Shown piece after piece: positions 12,761-26,693 of a stretch of 64,000 bases of DNA; position 1 is the stretch's first letter, and each line of letters opens with the position of its first letter. This DNA comes from Hydractinia symbiolongicarpus (taxonomy: Eukaryota; Cnidaria; Hydrozoa; Anthoathecata; Hydractiniidae), in the NCBI RefSeq assembly GCF_029227915.1, contig NC_079881.1, positions 32,279,501-32,343,500 on the forward strand, read 5' to 3'. A program made the position numbers and the translations under genes. Under the pieces are notes generated by a model. It was not told where the DNA came from and ran no database searches. It worked only from the letters and a program-made list of their open reading frames with translations.

Positions 12761-13922
12761 AATGTTTTAATATTAAGGATATAAGCGACCAGGTAATTTC
12801 CTCAAAGTTCATTAAGCGCACAGCACTTATTAAGCACCCCCACCAAATAGGAACCCACCTAATAAAAGATGACAAACTGAGCGCCTATTTAAAAATCTTA
12901 CTTTATTATATCGAGAACCCTAAAAAGACTACAGTTTATTATGTTTTGTTCGGTTTTATGTGTTTGTGCAATTTTATGTCTTTTTTTTTATTAATGTTTT
13001 GCTATGAATAATTCTGTCTTCTTTTATGTTGATTAGTTATATGTTTCTGCTTTGTATTTTTTCCATACCCCATATCTTTCCATATCTTGACTCTAATTAA
13101 ATTTTTTCTATGTCTATTACTTGATTTTCTGTTTTTTCATTGTATATTAGACGTACGTTTTTTATGTGTTTCCCTGCTAAATTATCTGTCCATGTTATTT
13201 GTTATTCTTTTACGTTCCATACCATATTTCATACTTCATTACATTTCCGTTTTGATCCTTTTTAAACTTACTTCTTGGACTTCATAATTTATGTCACTCT
13301 AATTCAAAAAAGTATAATTCTAATGTATCATCTCGTCCAACTGTTTAAGCTGGCACTGTAATCATTGAAAGTTTTCCTAAAATTGAAGTTCTCCACGTTT
13401 ATAAAGTTCTTCTAACAAATAAGTCTAACATTTTACAAAAATGTAAATTCTGTTAAATCAGCACACATATTTTATTAGCGTTTTTCCTACAAAACTATTG
13501 GAGTGTTTAATTTCCTAGAGTTGTTTGCAGGTAATAATTGCATTTCTTTCTTATAGAACTGGATAAAAATCAATTCTGTTCCTTTTAGGCAAATCTTTTG
13601 AACTATTCTTGCGGGTCAGATGCAGTTTTTCCAACTTGAAATGACGTTGTTAATAAGGAAGGAAATTAGAACTCCATTGGCAAATTGGAAATCCACGGGA
13701 AGGTTATAGGCATTAACGTGTAAAACCTTTTCAAAACTATAATTTTAAAGATTGGAAAAATAATTGTTGATTCAAACATGATAGTATTTAGGTTTGTTGT
13801 TTGAATGGAAATTAGTTTCTAAGTGTTATAAAAAAACAAAAATAAAACAAGAAAACAAGAAAATGATAAAATAATAAAATTACAAAAATATATAAGAAGC
13901 AATTCAGTTTTCATATTGGTAT
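12761..13922. other. AT-rich stretch, no gene recognised
   Basis: Could include the endonuclease end of the LINE at its left border, but no motif is visible. The plus-strand ORFs at 12730-13011 and 13087-13287 are hydrophobic, low in complexity and unsupported. Confidence 0.4.
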
Positions 13923-15830
13923 TTAATTGCGTGAAAAAAAGAAGAATAATAATACGAGTAAAAAAAACAATGAAATAATAAAATTAGAAACAACATGTAG
14001 GAAACGAGTTAGTTTTTCCATTGAAATGTAAGTTGCATCAATAAATGGCACATCCAATTGCGTTATAAAAAAAGCCATAGAAAAATGGAATAAAATTCTC
14101 CAAAAACATCGTCGTAAAAACTTTATGGTAAGATTTGAAAATTCGACGGATAAAAATGGCAAATCGAATTGCGCTATGAAAAAAATTAAAAAAGGATATA
14201 AAAATTTCAGTGTTTGCATTGAAATTAGTTTCTCCAATACAAATCAAGATTGCAATCAGGTTGAGAGATGTATTATACCACTTTGTTGTTGTTGTTGTGA
14301 TACAAAGGCGGTAAGGTTATATTAGCGTATTACGCAGAATGACTAATATATATGCGTTACCAAAAAAAAAGATAAAAAAAGAATGAATTGATAATATTTA
14401 AAAACATATAGAAATTAAGTCAGTATTTGCATTAAAATTGTTTGCTGCAATGAGAATCGTAGCAGGAGTCAGGTTGAGAGATTCATTATGCCATATTCTT
14501 ATTGTTGTTGTTGTTGTTATTGTGTGAGAAGAACTGTGAAAATATTGTTGTAACTAATTTCTTGTTAGATTTGCAAGTTGCATTGACAAAAATGGCAAAT
14601 CCAATTTACTTATAAAGAAAATAAAAATAAAAAACACTAAGATAATAAAATTTAAAAAATACATAGAAAATATTTCAGTGTTTGCATAGAAATTAGTTTC
14701 TTTCATAAGAATTAAGATATCAATCAGGTTGAGAGTTGTTTTACACAACATTTTTGTAGTTGCTGTTGTGCGACAAAAACTTTAAACTTAAAAATCATTG
14801 TGGTAACAGCTTTGTGGTTAGATTAGCAAATTGCATTGACAAAGTTTCTCTAATAAAAATTAAGATTGCAATCAGGTTGCGAGTCGTATTACATCATATT
14901 TTTGTTGCGGTTATGGTATCGCAAAAACAGTAAAATTAACCTCGTAACAACTTTGTGGTTAGATTTGCAAATTGCATTGATGAAAAAGACAAATCCAATT
15001 GAAATTTCTCCAGTAGAATTTGAAACTGCAATCAGGTTGTGAGATGTATTATACGACATTTTTTGTTGTTGTTGTACGACAAAGGCGGTGAAAATATTGT
15101 AAAAACTGGTTAAATTTGGAGGTTACACCAATGGATATGACTAAGTCACTTGCGTTATGATAGAAAAAAATTGAAATAAACAATAAAATAATAAAATATA
15201 AATATAATGGCAAAAGTTGAAAAAGCCTTTATGTAGAGCTCTACGGTTAGAATTGCAAGTTGCATCAATAAAAATGGCAAATCCAATCGTGTTATGAACA
15301 AAATTGAAATAAAAAAAAACAATGGAATAATAAAATAAAAATTAAAAATTATTGAAAACAGCTTTTGCATTGAAATTGGTTGCTCCGATAAGAATTCAGT
15401 CAGGCTGAGAAATTTATTTTACTAATTTTTTTGTTGTTGTTGTGCGACAAAAACTTTAAATATATTTTCGTAACAACTTTTGGTTAGATTTGCAAATTTT
15501 AATAATGAAAATGGCAAATCCAATTACATGATAAAAAAATGATAAAACAACAAAAAATAAATAAATAATGGAAACAAATTAGTCTTGACATGGAAATTGG
15601 TTGGCGTTGCAGTCAGGTTATGAGATGTATTGCACAACATTTGTGTTGTTGTTGTTGTGTGACAAAAACTTTAAATATATATTCGTAACAACTTTTTGGT
15701 TAGATTTGCAAATTTGAATGATAAAAATGGCAAATCCAATTGCGTTATATAGAAAAAAAAATGATGGAAGAACTAAAAATAGATAAATAATGCAAACACA
15801 TTAGTCTTTGCATGGAAATTGATTGTTCCA
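13923..15830. repeat. Degenerate tandem array, TTGTTGTTGTTG / CAATCAGGTTG units
   Basis: Roughly seven irregular units, between about 150 and 360 bp long. Each has the order: aaatggcaaatccaatt, an A-rich stretch with aataaaa, a ttgcattgaaattgg segment, caatcaggttgagag, then GTTGTTGTTGT and TGCGACAAAAAC. GTT runs lie near 14285, 14500, 14757, 14905, 15065, 15430 and 15640. The array precedes unit U1, just as the minisatellites at 35,580 and 54,230 precede U3 and U4. Confidence 0.75.
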
Positions 15831-18529
15831 ATAATAAAGATCTTAATTATATGTTTGTAGTAGTACCACCAAATAGATAGTTATACAATGGGATCCGCTT
15901 TCCATGTCAGTCAATGGCTGGTTGAATAGCAAGAAATGAATGAATGTAACATTTTACGAGAAATTGAATGAAACTTGAATGAACAAACACTGGTTATAAG
16001 ATAAAAAGCAAACTCGATTGCATTTCCTCACATTCAAAAAATTAACACATGTAACCAGTTAGTTCCAACAACGCTTTTGGATACGGTGAAATATAAGATT
16101 AATGTTATAAACCTTTGAACCTTTTGAACTCGCAGTTCTTACAAAGTCCTTCACGGCTACAACAAGCAAAAAGATTCTTGAGAGAAATCACTTTTTGAAA
16201 TCTTTTATTGGTTCTCATGAAAATATGCTTAATAAGTGGATATTGGAGAAAAAGAGGAATAAGAAATTTAGAAAATGTTATATTGAGTAGAAGGGAAAGT
16301 TATCAGAATAATTTAAAAAACCTCTTACGACAACGAACGTTATATGTCAAGTTATTTTTACTTTAAAGAAAATAAAAGTTGTTTGCTGTCGCTATATTCT
16401 CTAAAAAGTGGTGTTGTTTGGTTAATACATGACTGCGATGCAACTTGTGCTATGTCAGCCAAGCGTCATCACTAAAATTAGAAAACAAGGAGTGATATTT
16501 AAATGGCTTCATATTAATACTTCCTTTCTATGTTTTAAAATTGATGTCAAAATCAATAAAACATCTCAATATAAAGAAACCAATTACGTTCACAATTGAA
16601 CACTGGAGAACAATATAAAAGTCTAATATATTTTGTTCTTTGTTCAGATGCTGTCCCGTGGGCCTTGCGTCTGATTACTAGTTGTAGATGCATATGAACA
16701 TATTTCAACATCTTGATTTGTATTTTTTTATATATATAAAGATGATCAAATTATGGATCAAAATAAACTCTCATTACGGTGGCGTGTTGGCATATAGACT
16801 GAAACGGTTGACTTTCTTCCGTTAGTTGGAAGAACGTGAATTTTGTTAGCGCTAGACCAAGACTGTGACGGTTAGTATTCATAAAATTCGATTGCGAAAT
16901 TGGCGGTGTACATAAGTGGTTGTTGTGATATCATCTATGACATATCGTTTAAGAACGGCGCACGCTTTTTTAACATGACTAAGAGAAAGATAGCGCATGA
17001 GGGGAACATGTTTTTAGTGAGGGATCACCTGCTTCTTTTTTAAACATAGAACTCGTGGGAAGAGATTTTTCTTTCCGCTATGTTGCATAAGCCTAGTTAA
17101 CAATTTTTATTTAACGCTAACACCAGTTGCAACATGCAATAAAATAATAAAAGGACTAAAAATAGATTGCGGAGAAAAAAACATAAGTAGTTCTGTGCAA
17201 CCAATTATATGAGCGGTGATTTATATAAATACTATTTTAATTTTATAGTTCCTAGAATGCAGAAAATCTACGCAGTGAAAGCAACGAGGATGTTTTTTAA
17301 ACAACGTGTATTAACAACATAGGGAGGACAAAATTTTCTGATATTTAATGACCGATTATTGAACTCAGTTTAGGGCAAGTCGTATAAATTGAGTAAACGG
17401 GTTCGGTAGTGCTGCTATTTGTTGTGATATCGAATGTAAATTATTCCGCTTTAATTGTATGTCACGGTTATATTTTTTATATGGAAACGGTTGTTTGTGT
17501 TTGATCAGTTTGCAGGATGTGTTGGTGGTGTTCTGAAGTGTATGTCGTCATGTATGGTTGTTCTTTAGCGACAATTAGTACTGCTTTAATTAATAATTGT
17601 GCTCTGTGCGCAGTAGAACAGACCATTTTAAAGTACACGATTTTAATTGATTTTAACCATGCTACCTTTTCCTACATATTCCTAGATGATAGCTTGATAG
17701 ATGCGGTAGTTATTGATAAGAAATTGTATACATAAGAGCATAACATTATTCTGTTGAGAATTAGCCAAGCTTTTTTTCATTCGCCATATCTTAAGTGTAA
17801 TTACATTGAAGAAAATTTGTTTCACGCGTTAGAAATTCTTGTACAATAGCATGAACTTATTTCATTCACGTTTAGATTACCAATAAATAGCAAGGAAAAA
17901 TCGACGCTTAAAACACCTTTCCACAATCAGTTTTTTTTTTTAGAAAAAAAATACATTTTAACACGTTTTATTTAATGGCTTAACGTATAATTTCTGTACT
18001 AAAATTGTTGTTTGTACGCAAGGGCGCGACGATAGGCTCGCAATGATATTATATTGGTGGAAATTTTACAAAACCATGCAAAACCTTGGAGAAAATGACT
18101 TATTTATGAAGCTATGGCTGATAAGTAGCAAGGAATTAAACACTTACTGCAGGCTTGGTTGAAATTCTGACTTCATATACGATGTGCAAGACATTTCAAC
18201 TGATCTTAATTCTTATCGGACTAAAACATGTTTTGTTTAAACACTGAAATTTTACTCGCATTTGTTATAAGAATGGTTTCCATCAGAATATCAGAAATTT
18301 AGGCTTATAACCTTTCGAACTAAATTAATAACAAAGAATATTATTACCTTCCATAGAACAACATATGAATTTGAAATTCCAACACATACGATTAATATGT
18401 TTATTTTCTTGAAATCAAACTTTAAAGCGCAGTTGGTCTATGTGCCGTGTTTAAGTGATCATGAAAACTTAAAACCTCTCTTACTTACTGTTTATAGACA
18501 TTTTGCACAGAAATGCGTTGAGGAAAATA

Positions 18530-18690
18530 ACTGCGCGAGGAAGTAATTCCACGACATGCAAATCACGAGTCACGTTCTTATGACTCATCATGAGGTCTAT
18601 GTTTGCCATTTTTTTATTATGTGGCCGAGGTTGCTTAGTTTTATAGAAAGTCTATCGGATTCGAATATGAATGCAATTCGTTGATGTCGA
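18530..18690 (+). repeat. tRNA-like (SINE-type) block next to a Helitron 5'-end fragment
   Basis: The segment aaatcacgagtcacgttctt resembles the 5' end of the Helitron family here. It is followed by TGGCCGAGGTTGC and, about 40 bp on, GGATTCGAATATG. These resemble pol III A and B boxes of a Leu/Ser-type tRNA. The equivalent block in U2 (28,345-28,500) has TGACCGAGGTTGC and GGGTTCGAATATG. No cloverleaf can be closed, so this is not a tRNA gene. Confidence 0.4.
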
Positions 18691-21600
18691 ACGAAGTTGA
18701 TGTTGTTAGTTACATTTATTTTTTTAAAAGAGAAGAACTTACGATGATATAACATCACAAAGAAAATATTTCTTTGAAGCACTTATAAACATTTGTTTGT
18801 TACACAAAACTGATCAGAGATTTACCTTTTTATTGCATTTCAAACAAACTGAACATTTTTCTATCCAAAGCAATGGGCCGTTATGGAACAGAATTTTCTA
18901 TTTACTATAGCAAGTTATAGCGGACTTTATTTTTATAAAACATTATATAAGAACATGGAGACTAAAACGAAAACACACTATTCTTATAAAAACAGCGACT
19001 ACATCCTATAGAGGAATTTATATAAACTGTAAAAAGTAATTTTCTGTTGCTATTGTTTTTAACACTCCGGAGACAACATTTTATATTTTCAACTGGTATA
19101 AATATAGAGCAATAGAAACTGTGAGGAATCTTGATTCCTGGGCTTTTTCTATTTTTTTCTGCCGTCCAGTTAAAAAAAATAAGACAAAGAGCCGAGGTTG
19201 GATTGTGAGTTCTGATAATTCATGTTGTATATGGTTTTGTTTGGTATCATGTGATTATCCACAGCAATTTGGTTAGTCATATACTAAAGCCTTATATATC
19301 TTTAGGCCATACCATGCAAGGCTGAAACCAAAAAGCACTATTTTTTATAAAATACACGGTTTATAAACCGTCCAAAAAATTATAAAACGCTGCATTATCA
19401 TGCTCGGCACGTTTGCGCTGGGTTTTTTTATACATAATATCAAAATGATTGACTTTTTTATTATGAACTCCTTTTAATATTTTGAATTTAAATATTGCGG
19501 TAGATATGTAATATACGGCAATGACTTAGGTATTTAAAAGTAAGTATTTAGATTTGGCTTTTAAATTAACAGTTGTTAAACACATTTGATTTTAAATATA
19601 TCGATTGAATTGTTGGATATCGTTGGAAGGACGTGCATTTGGTGGCGTGTTACATCAGTTAATGACTGTGAGGGTCAGTATTAAGAAAATTCAATCGCGA
19701 ATTCGCGCTGTATGTAAGTGTCCTTTTCCTTGATGATATTTCAGGTCTAACATGTTTCTAGTCAGAGAATAGGCCAATTAAACTAATAAAATGCAGTAAT
19801 ACAATTACAATTAAATTGCAAGTCCGCTTTGCATGACGTCGAAGAAAAAATCGCTCCTCCTATTTTTAAACATGAACTGGCTCAGAAATTATTACTGTTT
19901 TATCTATGTAGCACAAGCCTAGTAAAAAATTTTGAGTACATCATAACAACACTGCAGCAAAAAAAAGGATGCTAACGATAGTCGCTGCATACAATGAAGT
20001 AATAAGCAACTTTGTGCGCACTGAATATAGATTGTGGAGTAAAAAAGAGGAGTGTGGAGTGAAACGCTTGGCGTGTAATTCCTGTACTAATTCTTTTGTT
20101 TGTGCGCCCGATTTGTACGCACATAAAATAGTGAAGTTGACAAACGCATACAAACTGTCTTGATTCTCTTGGGACTAAAACATCATGTCCAAAAGTTTAC
20201 ACATGTTAGTTATAAGAACTTTTTTTAGATTGAAATGGTTGAATTCCTTCCTTTAGTTTGTACTATGCAAAGTCGGTGGAACGGTACATGGTTCTGATTG
20301 CCATGGTAAATATATAGACTGAAATGGTTAGATATAGTTGGAAGGACGTGCATTTGTTGGCGCGTTACACCAGTTTTTCACTGTGAGGGTGAGTATTGAT
20401 AAATTCAATTGCGAATTGGCGCTGTACTTAATTGCATAAATAGTCTGGAAAGTTTAATCCTTTTGCTGGATGATACTTCAGGTGTAACACGTTTTTAGTG
20501 AGAGACTAGACCAAAAAAAGGGAAAAAGTTGCTGCATGCAATGAAATAATAAACTTACCTTGTGCGCACTGAATATAGATTGGGAAGTAAAAAATACAAA
20601 CGTACTTATACGTACATATGTAAAACGTTTGATAATAAAATTCAACCTATGACTTAAAGTTCTAAGGGCAGGAGTTGATTTTAAACTAGCGCTTCCCTGG
20701 ACGCATTTGTGCCGCAAACAATCTTCTTAGATACAGTAGAAAACAAAAAATAAACAGGCAAACAACAAACAATTTGTTTAGATACAGTAGAAAACAAACA
20801 AATAAACAGGCAAATAAACAAACAAACTGCTGCTGCTGTTCATTATAATATTGAGCATAAATTAGTGATGTTTTATCGCTTTAATTGTATGCAACGGTTA
20901 TGATATTGTTAAGATTAAATCGGTTGTTTGTTTTTGATAAGTTTGTGGGATGTGTTGGTGGTGTTCTGTACAAGTGTCTTTTGTGGCAAGGTAAGTTTAT
21001 TGTCACGGATGGTTAAGTTTAGCGAAAATTACTGCTGCTATGATCAAATATACGTCAAATTATAGTGGCGTTTTCACGCAACAACCATAGGCCTCCATTC
21101 AAATCAGCCATGCTAGTTGTAAATAAACTGATTAAAACCAAAAAAAAAAAGAGCAGAGAAGGAAAACGTTAAAGATTCTATTTGATTCTAACCTAACGAT
21201 CCTTTCCGAAAAACATGTTTTGATGACTTATGGATGTGGTAGCAATTGATAAGACATTGTATACATAAGCGCAAAAACATTATTTTGTTAAAAAAGGCCA
21301 TATCAGACGAGCTTTTTATTCGCCATGTCTTTCCGCGGTCTGAACTGCCTATAAACGTCTTTTTGGTATTACACTTATTGCGTGCGTAATAAATTCTAGT
21401 GCAATAATATCATGAACGTACTTTGCGCGTTTTAATATTCAAGTGAAACGCTTGGCGTGTAATTTTTGTACTAAATCTTTTGTTTGTGTGCCAGATTTGT
21501 ATTTCGGGTTAAAGTTTTTAGAACAAAATTGATAACAAAATGTATTATCACCTTGCATAGAATTTGATCTTGCCATTGTGACGGAGAAACGCAGTATCTG

Positions 21601-21777
21601 TTAACTCTAAATTCGTGTTCTTCAAAAATTGTAACTACTGTGCAAAATTGTTTGTATGTTGAAATTTTCACACACTAAATAGAGAAAATAAATTAAAATA
21701 AATTAAAATACATTGATTAATAGGAGAAAAGTTTTTCTCTAACACCTTAAACCAAAACTCCAATACCTACGTTTGAT

Positions 21778-21939
21778 TTATTTAAACTTGAAATCAAATT
21801 TTAAGGTAGCCTGGCGCAGTTGGTACAGGTGCCTTGTTATAGAAGTTTCATGCAAAATATAATATTCATCTTCTTCACCTTGATTGAGGTTTAAGTTCGT
21901 GAGAGGTTCTAAATTTTTCTGCAGTTTTCGTATAGGACG
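21778..21939 (-). CDS. Receptor-tail-like terminal exon, copy A (stop codon lost)
   Basis: On the minus strand the frame begins RPIRKLQKNLEPLTNL, passes through GEEDEYYILHETSITRHLY and QLRQAT, and then reads on for nine codons where the other copies have TGA (here TTA), ending at TAA (21778-21780). The same 43-codon block occurs at 32,443, 41,077 and 60,581 without any indel. It is acidic in the middle with a YxxL motif (YYIL), like a cytoplasmic tail. The upstream codon is TAA, so the exon either starts inside the block (a CTGCAG acceptor lies before KNLEPL) or the copy is broken. I do not recognise the protein. Confidence 0.5.
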   Translation of the reverse strand, partial: RPIRKLQKNLEPLTNLNLNQGEEDEYYILHETSITRHLYQLRQATLKFDFKFK

Positions 21940-24125
21940 ATATTAACTCAGACGTGTAATGTTGAGCCCATTGATGAAATTACACAGATGCTGTCAAGTT
22001 TTTTTTTCACTTCTACACTATAGAGTTACTGTCAAAAACAATTATTTCGTTCATATTTGAAAATCTAAAAGAAGTAATAATCTTTATTGCAAATATCCAC
22101 CTATTTTAACAGTGAAGATTCGCTTATGCAAAGAGGTAATGTGTTTACTAACATCATAAAATCGCAATTTTAAATTTAATCACAAGAGAAAATTAAGTAA
22201 AGATTTGTACACTATTTTCAAAAACAATATAAAACTATCCGCATAAAATGTAAAGTCATCCCTTGTTGAAACTCTTGTTTTCATTTCTAGAGAAATGCAT
22301 TGAAGATTTAAGCTTTGCCACACATACAAAGCAGATGCTTTACATGCAATATCAAATGAAATACATAAACGAGAAATGGAGGACTGATTACTGAAAGAGT
22401 CAAGTCATAACTTACTTACTTACTTTGGACGGTTCACAAGGATTCAAATTGATTCAAATGCATTTTTAGTCCGCGGTGTTTATTAATTCCTTTCGTACCT
22501 TCTGAATTACGGTCAAGAGGCAATAAAAATAAAAAAAACCTTCTTTTAGTTACAGGTTATAAACGTTTAGGAAAAAGTACGTGGTGGAAGAAAAAAAAAG
22601 CAAAATAGTTTTAAATTCTCCTAAATATTAGGAACGCGCACTTAATATATACCTCAGGGTCTGTTTTCCAAAAATCTAAGGCAAAAATATTTTTTTGGTT
22701 TTTGATGTAAGCTCATCAGGCGATGACTAAGCTGCCAGCACCACACAATTTAATGGCTGATTTTACTTAAAACGTTTGTCAATATTTTAAATCAATGTAT
22801 TATGTTAACATGTACCTGCCAAAACTTATAGCAGATGTCTATTTTTAAGTGAGAAACAATACCATACATCGTGTCTGTATCAACACTACAACCACCGCTA
22901 CCAAGAATAACGATCGAAAAACGATGACATCACTTGTTATTGTTTCATTTAGTCATGACCGGATAGCGCGCCAATACGTCGTTACAATATAATTATGCAA
23001 TGCCTTGTCAGGATTGTTTTGAATTTAAAATAATATGAACTAGTTACGCATTTTTATTAAGTAATATGTTTCTCAGATTGTGCAATTACAGTCGCGTACT
23101 TGTTTCACTTCAGCTTATATTAACTGTAAACTCGATTTTAAGTTATAACTCGTGTTGCTTCTTTACAGTCTCCATGACATCTGTGTGTTGAGCGTGATTA
23201 CTATGTCCAGTTATTTTTACTTTAAAGAAAATAAAAATTGTTTGCCGTCGCTATATTCTCTAAAAAGTGGTGTTGTTTGGTTAATACATGACTGCCATAC
23301 AACTTGTGCTATGTCAGTCAGACGTCATGTATTGTGGTGCGGTAGCGCTAGACCAATTGACTGTGAGAGTTAGTATTGATAAAATTTGATTGCGCAAGTG
23401 GCGGTGTGCATAAGTCTTACTTTGCTTGCAAAAAATCAAATTGTGCATCTCAGGCGATGACATATCGTTTGAGAACGGCGCAAAACTTTTTTTTAACATG
23501 ATCAAGAGAAAGATTGCGCATGAGCCGTTGTCATACACATCTGTTGTAATGTGAGCTACAAAGAAAGCAATACTTTTATTTGCGACAAGGCTCTACTATT
23601 GAAACCTAATACAAAGGACATTTCCTAAAGCAAACATTTTTCAAACAGACTTGTGATACATAATAACATGTTTTTGGTGAGGGACCAGACAAATTAAACT
23701 TATACCCATAATGTAATTCAATTACAATTAATTTTATTGCTGGGAAGAGATTTTTCTTTCCACTATGTCACGTAAGCCTAGTTAACAATTTTTAACTTGA
23801 CGCTAACACCAGTTGCAACATGCAATAAAATAATAAAAGGACTAAAAACAGATTGAGGAGAAAAAAACATAAGTACTTTTGTGCAATCAATTATACGAGC
23901 GGCGATTTATTTAAATACTATTTTATTTTTATAGTTCCTAGAATGCAGAAAATCTACGCGGCCGAAGCAGCAAGGAAGTTTTTTAAACAATCGGCATTAA
24001 CAACATAGGGGAGGACAATTAAAATTTTCTGATATATAATGACCGAAAATTGAACTCAGTTTAGGGCCAGTCGTATAAATTGAGTAAACAGGTTCGGAAG
24101 TGCTGCTGTTTGTTGTGATTTCGAA

Positions 24126-26693
24126 TCTTATATATTAATTCCCTTGCGTGAGCAAAACTGTGAGTCCACGACACGGAAATCACAGGTCACTTTCTTATGA
24201 CGTGGCCGTACGCTAAAATTTAACTAAAAAAATTAGGGATGTACTGCATAGAAATCGCACATAAGGTGTAAATATATAACCCGCTGCTAATAACGATATA
24301 AATATATATACCCTTATGCCAAAAAACTCTATGTTAGCATATATATATATAGGTATCGCTACATATGAAACGGTATTAGATATTCACAAAGCATACGGAC
24401 TGTTAAATGAAGTTCCTAGCATAAAACGGAAATTGTGTTTACGAAAAAGATGGCTGTTCTTTTTGAGTATTCTCTACTCTTTCATTCAAAATAAATCTTT
24501 AAAAAAACATTTGAAGAAGAGCATGGTTTTTATAAATTAATCATAGCAAGGTTCTGTAAGGTTTTTTCATGTTTTATTTTCAGCTTTGATTATATTATTG
24601 TTGCCAGACATGTTTTATAGCTAGCATCATAAAAAGCCAACCACCACCAACAACTAGCTAGCTAGCTAGGAATATATATATATATGTAACCATGTTCTTT
24701 ATACCTAGCTAAGTCTCCAGTTTATATTTAAGTGACTAGCTATTAGCTGTTGTAGCTAGCTAATGCTAGCTTTAAACTAAAGATTCCCAGTATATATATT
24801 CCCACACAAAACACATCAAACGTTATTAACCCAGAAATTTTTTAAACATTTTCCTGTTTTTTTTTGGTCTGCGAAGTTCTTTTCCTCCAAATATTCTGAA
24901 AATAAAGTTCAGAAATTACTTATTTTTAAAATGTAAATTTAATTTGTTTCAAATTGTGGGCAAAAACCTTAATTAGCATGCTAAAAGAACTGACTTTTCT
25001 TAATTTAGAATTACTAAACACAACCATTTTCTTACAATTAGTGTAAACTTTTGTGCGTATGGCTTATATTTAATACACCAAAAGAGCTACTTTGTTGATT
25101 TTAATTTTATACTCTTTGTAAGCTATTTTTTTCTTCTTTTTGACATTTCTGTTTTACCACTCAATTTTTACATTTTATAAGTTATTTGGAACAGAATGGT
25201 ATGAAATAGACCAAAATACCTGATCTTAGTTGTTTTTAATTTACAGGCTGTGTCTGTGAAACTTTAAGGGGAACATTTGGTGGAAGACAATGGCATGACA
25301 TATACTGATAGAACTGATTTTTGTTGTGTTAGATGTTGTATCTGAACCTTTTTGACATTTTATGTTAATTTTGCGAGGAAGGACCATATATATATACACA
25401 GAAAAAGAATTCAATTTTACACCTTGCAAGCTTTGTTTTTCTATATTTTGTATAAATTCTTACTGGGGAGGACTCCGTGCAATATATCGAAATGACTGAT
25501 CCTTCTCGATTTAAATTTGATGTGTTCTAAATCGTATATAGTTTTGGAAATTTTGTGTAAGATTTAATGGGTAAGGGCTAGATGCAATATGTCAAAAATA
25601 CTTTTTTTGTTGAATCAGAAGCACTCCCTACAACCATTCTTTTTTTTACAGTTTGTGAAGCTTTTGTGAGGAAAGAGTGTATGCAATATTATCGAAATAA
25701 CTGATTTTTGTTGCAAACTGTTTTTCTTTGGCATTTTGGATTAAAATATTGTTTTAGAGGGCATATGCAGTAGATATATGTACTGAAATAGTTAAATTTT
25801 GCAAACTTTGATTTTGTCGTTACCTCTCATTTTTTACATTTTGATTAAACTTTTGTGGGAGACCGTCGGTATGCGAAGGACCAAAATAAGAGATTTTAGT
25901 ATTATTTAGAATTTGTATTTTGTGTTGCAAAATTGGTGCAAAAATTGACATAAAATGAACTTATATACAGATTGATTGCTGTTGTTTAACATGACTCATT
26001 ATGACTGATATATATATTTTATGAAAATTTGTGACAGAATACTATGTGAGATTTGAAATTTTGTTTACTTTATTGATGGTAAAACAGCATGCAAATTGCT
26101 AAAAGGACTTTATTAATTTTAGGTTTAAACACCGTTATTTTGTTGGCATTTTGTCTAAAGTTTGGTGAGGAGGGACTGTATGCAATATATCAAATAATGT
26201 TTTATTGCATTATAATTTGTCCTTGCAAATCCCTTTTTTTACACCTTAGATAAAAAATTCTGTCAGAGGCACAATTTATTGTTTATTTTTCACATTGTGT
26301 GTCAACCTTTGGCAGGGTTTGCAATAAACTAACTGATTTTAACATATACAATGAGAGAGATTTGTGTTTGACATTGATCAGCTTTTTTGTATATATGTGG
26401 CGTTTTAAGTGATTTAAATTTTATGGGTGAGATGTATGTTGAAATGCTTTTGGAAACTTCTTTCCGAATAATTTTCGCATTTGTCAGATGGTCAGAGCAA
26501 GTAATTTTAGTAGATTTAGATTTTAAATGTCACATAAATACTGCAGTTGTTGAAAATCTTTAATTTTTTTGGTCATTTATATAATAATGCAGATGTAAGA
26601 TGCGCACTGCTGTATTGTTTGTTTTTTGATGGACATATATCTGCTACATAAATTAAATGGAATACAGTGGATTCTTCCACGGGAAACAGCTAG
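24126..26693 (+). mobile_element. Helitron copy 2, complete, non-autonomous
   Basis: 5' end TCTTATATATTAATTCCCTT at 24126. The 3' end at 26693 is CTAG, preceded by the hairpin GTGGA-TTCT-TCCAC and a GGGAAACAG spacer, the standard Helitron 3' structure. Flanks are A on the left and T on the right. Removing it restores gttgtgatttcgaa-tatgaattaat, which matches the empty sites in U4 (56,627) and U3 (38,016). There is therefore no target duplication and no loss, as expected for rolling-circle insertion. The interior is about 17 degenerate units of about 100 bp plus a TAGCTAGC-rich stretch, without coding capacity. Confidence 0.88.

Larger units (their letters stand above)
15830..23205. repeat. 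Duplicated unit U1
   Basis: First of four diverged copies of a long unit. Its left edge (tagttatacaatggg, catgtcagtcaatg) matches 36,900 and 55,530. Its right part (cagtctccatgacatc near 23,167) matches 42,475. Internally the unit is itself an old duplication: words such as gactgtgagggtcagtatt, gataagaaattgtatacataagcgc and ttatcagaatatcaga recur about 3-4 kb apart. It carries the tail exon at 21,778-21,939 on the minus strand. Boundaries are approximate. Confidence 0.75.

Noticed and set aside
12730-13011. Plus-strand ORFs after the LINE (also 13087-13287)
   Set aside because: Low-complexity hydrophobic translations without splice sites or homologous copies.
21471-21671. 66-codon minus ORF with Cys and Trp
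   Set aside because: Three other copies have 4 extra bases that shift the frame; only U1 is open by deletion.
21800-21840. TGGCGCAGTTGG, a good pol III A-box, suggesting a tRNA-derived SINE
   Set aside because: It is the reverse complement of the QLRQ codons of the tail exon, which has no indels in four copies, and no matching B-box follows.
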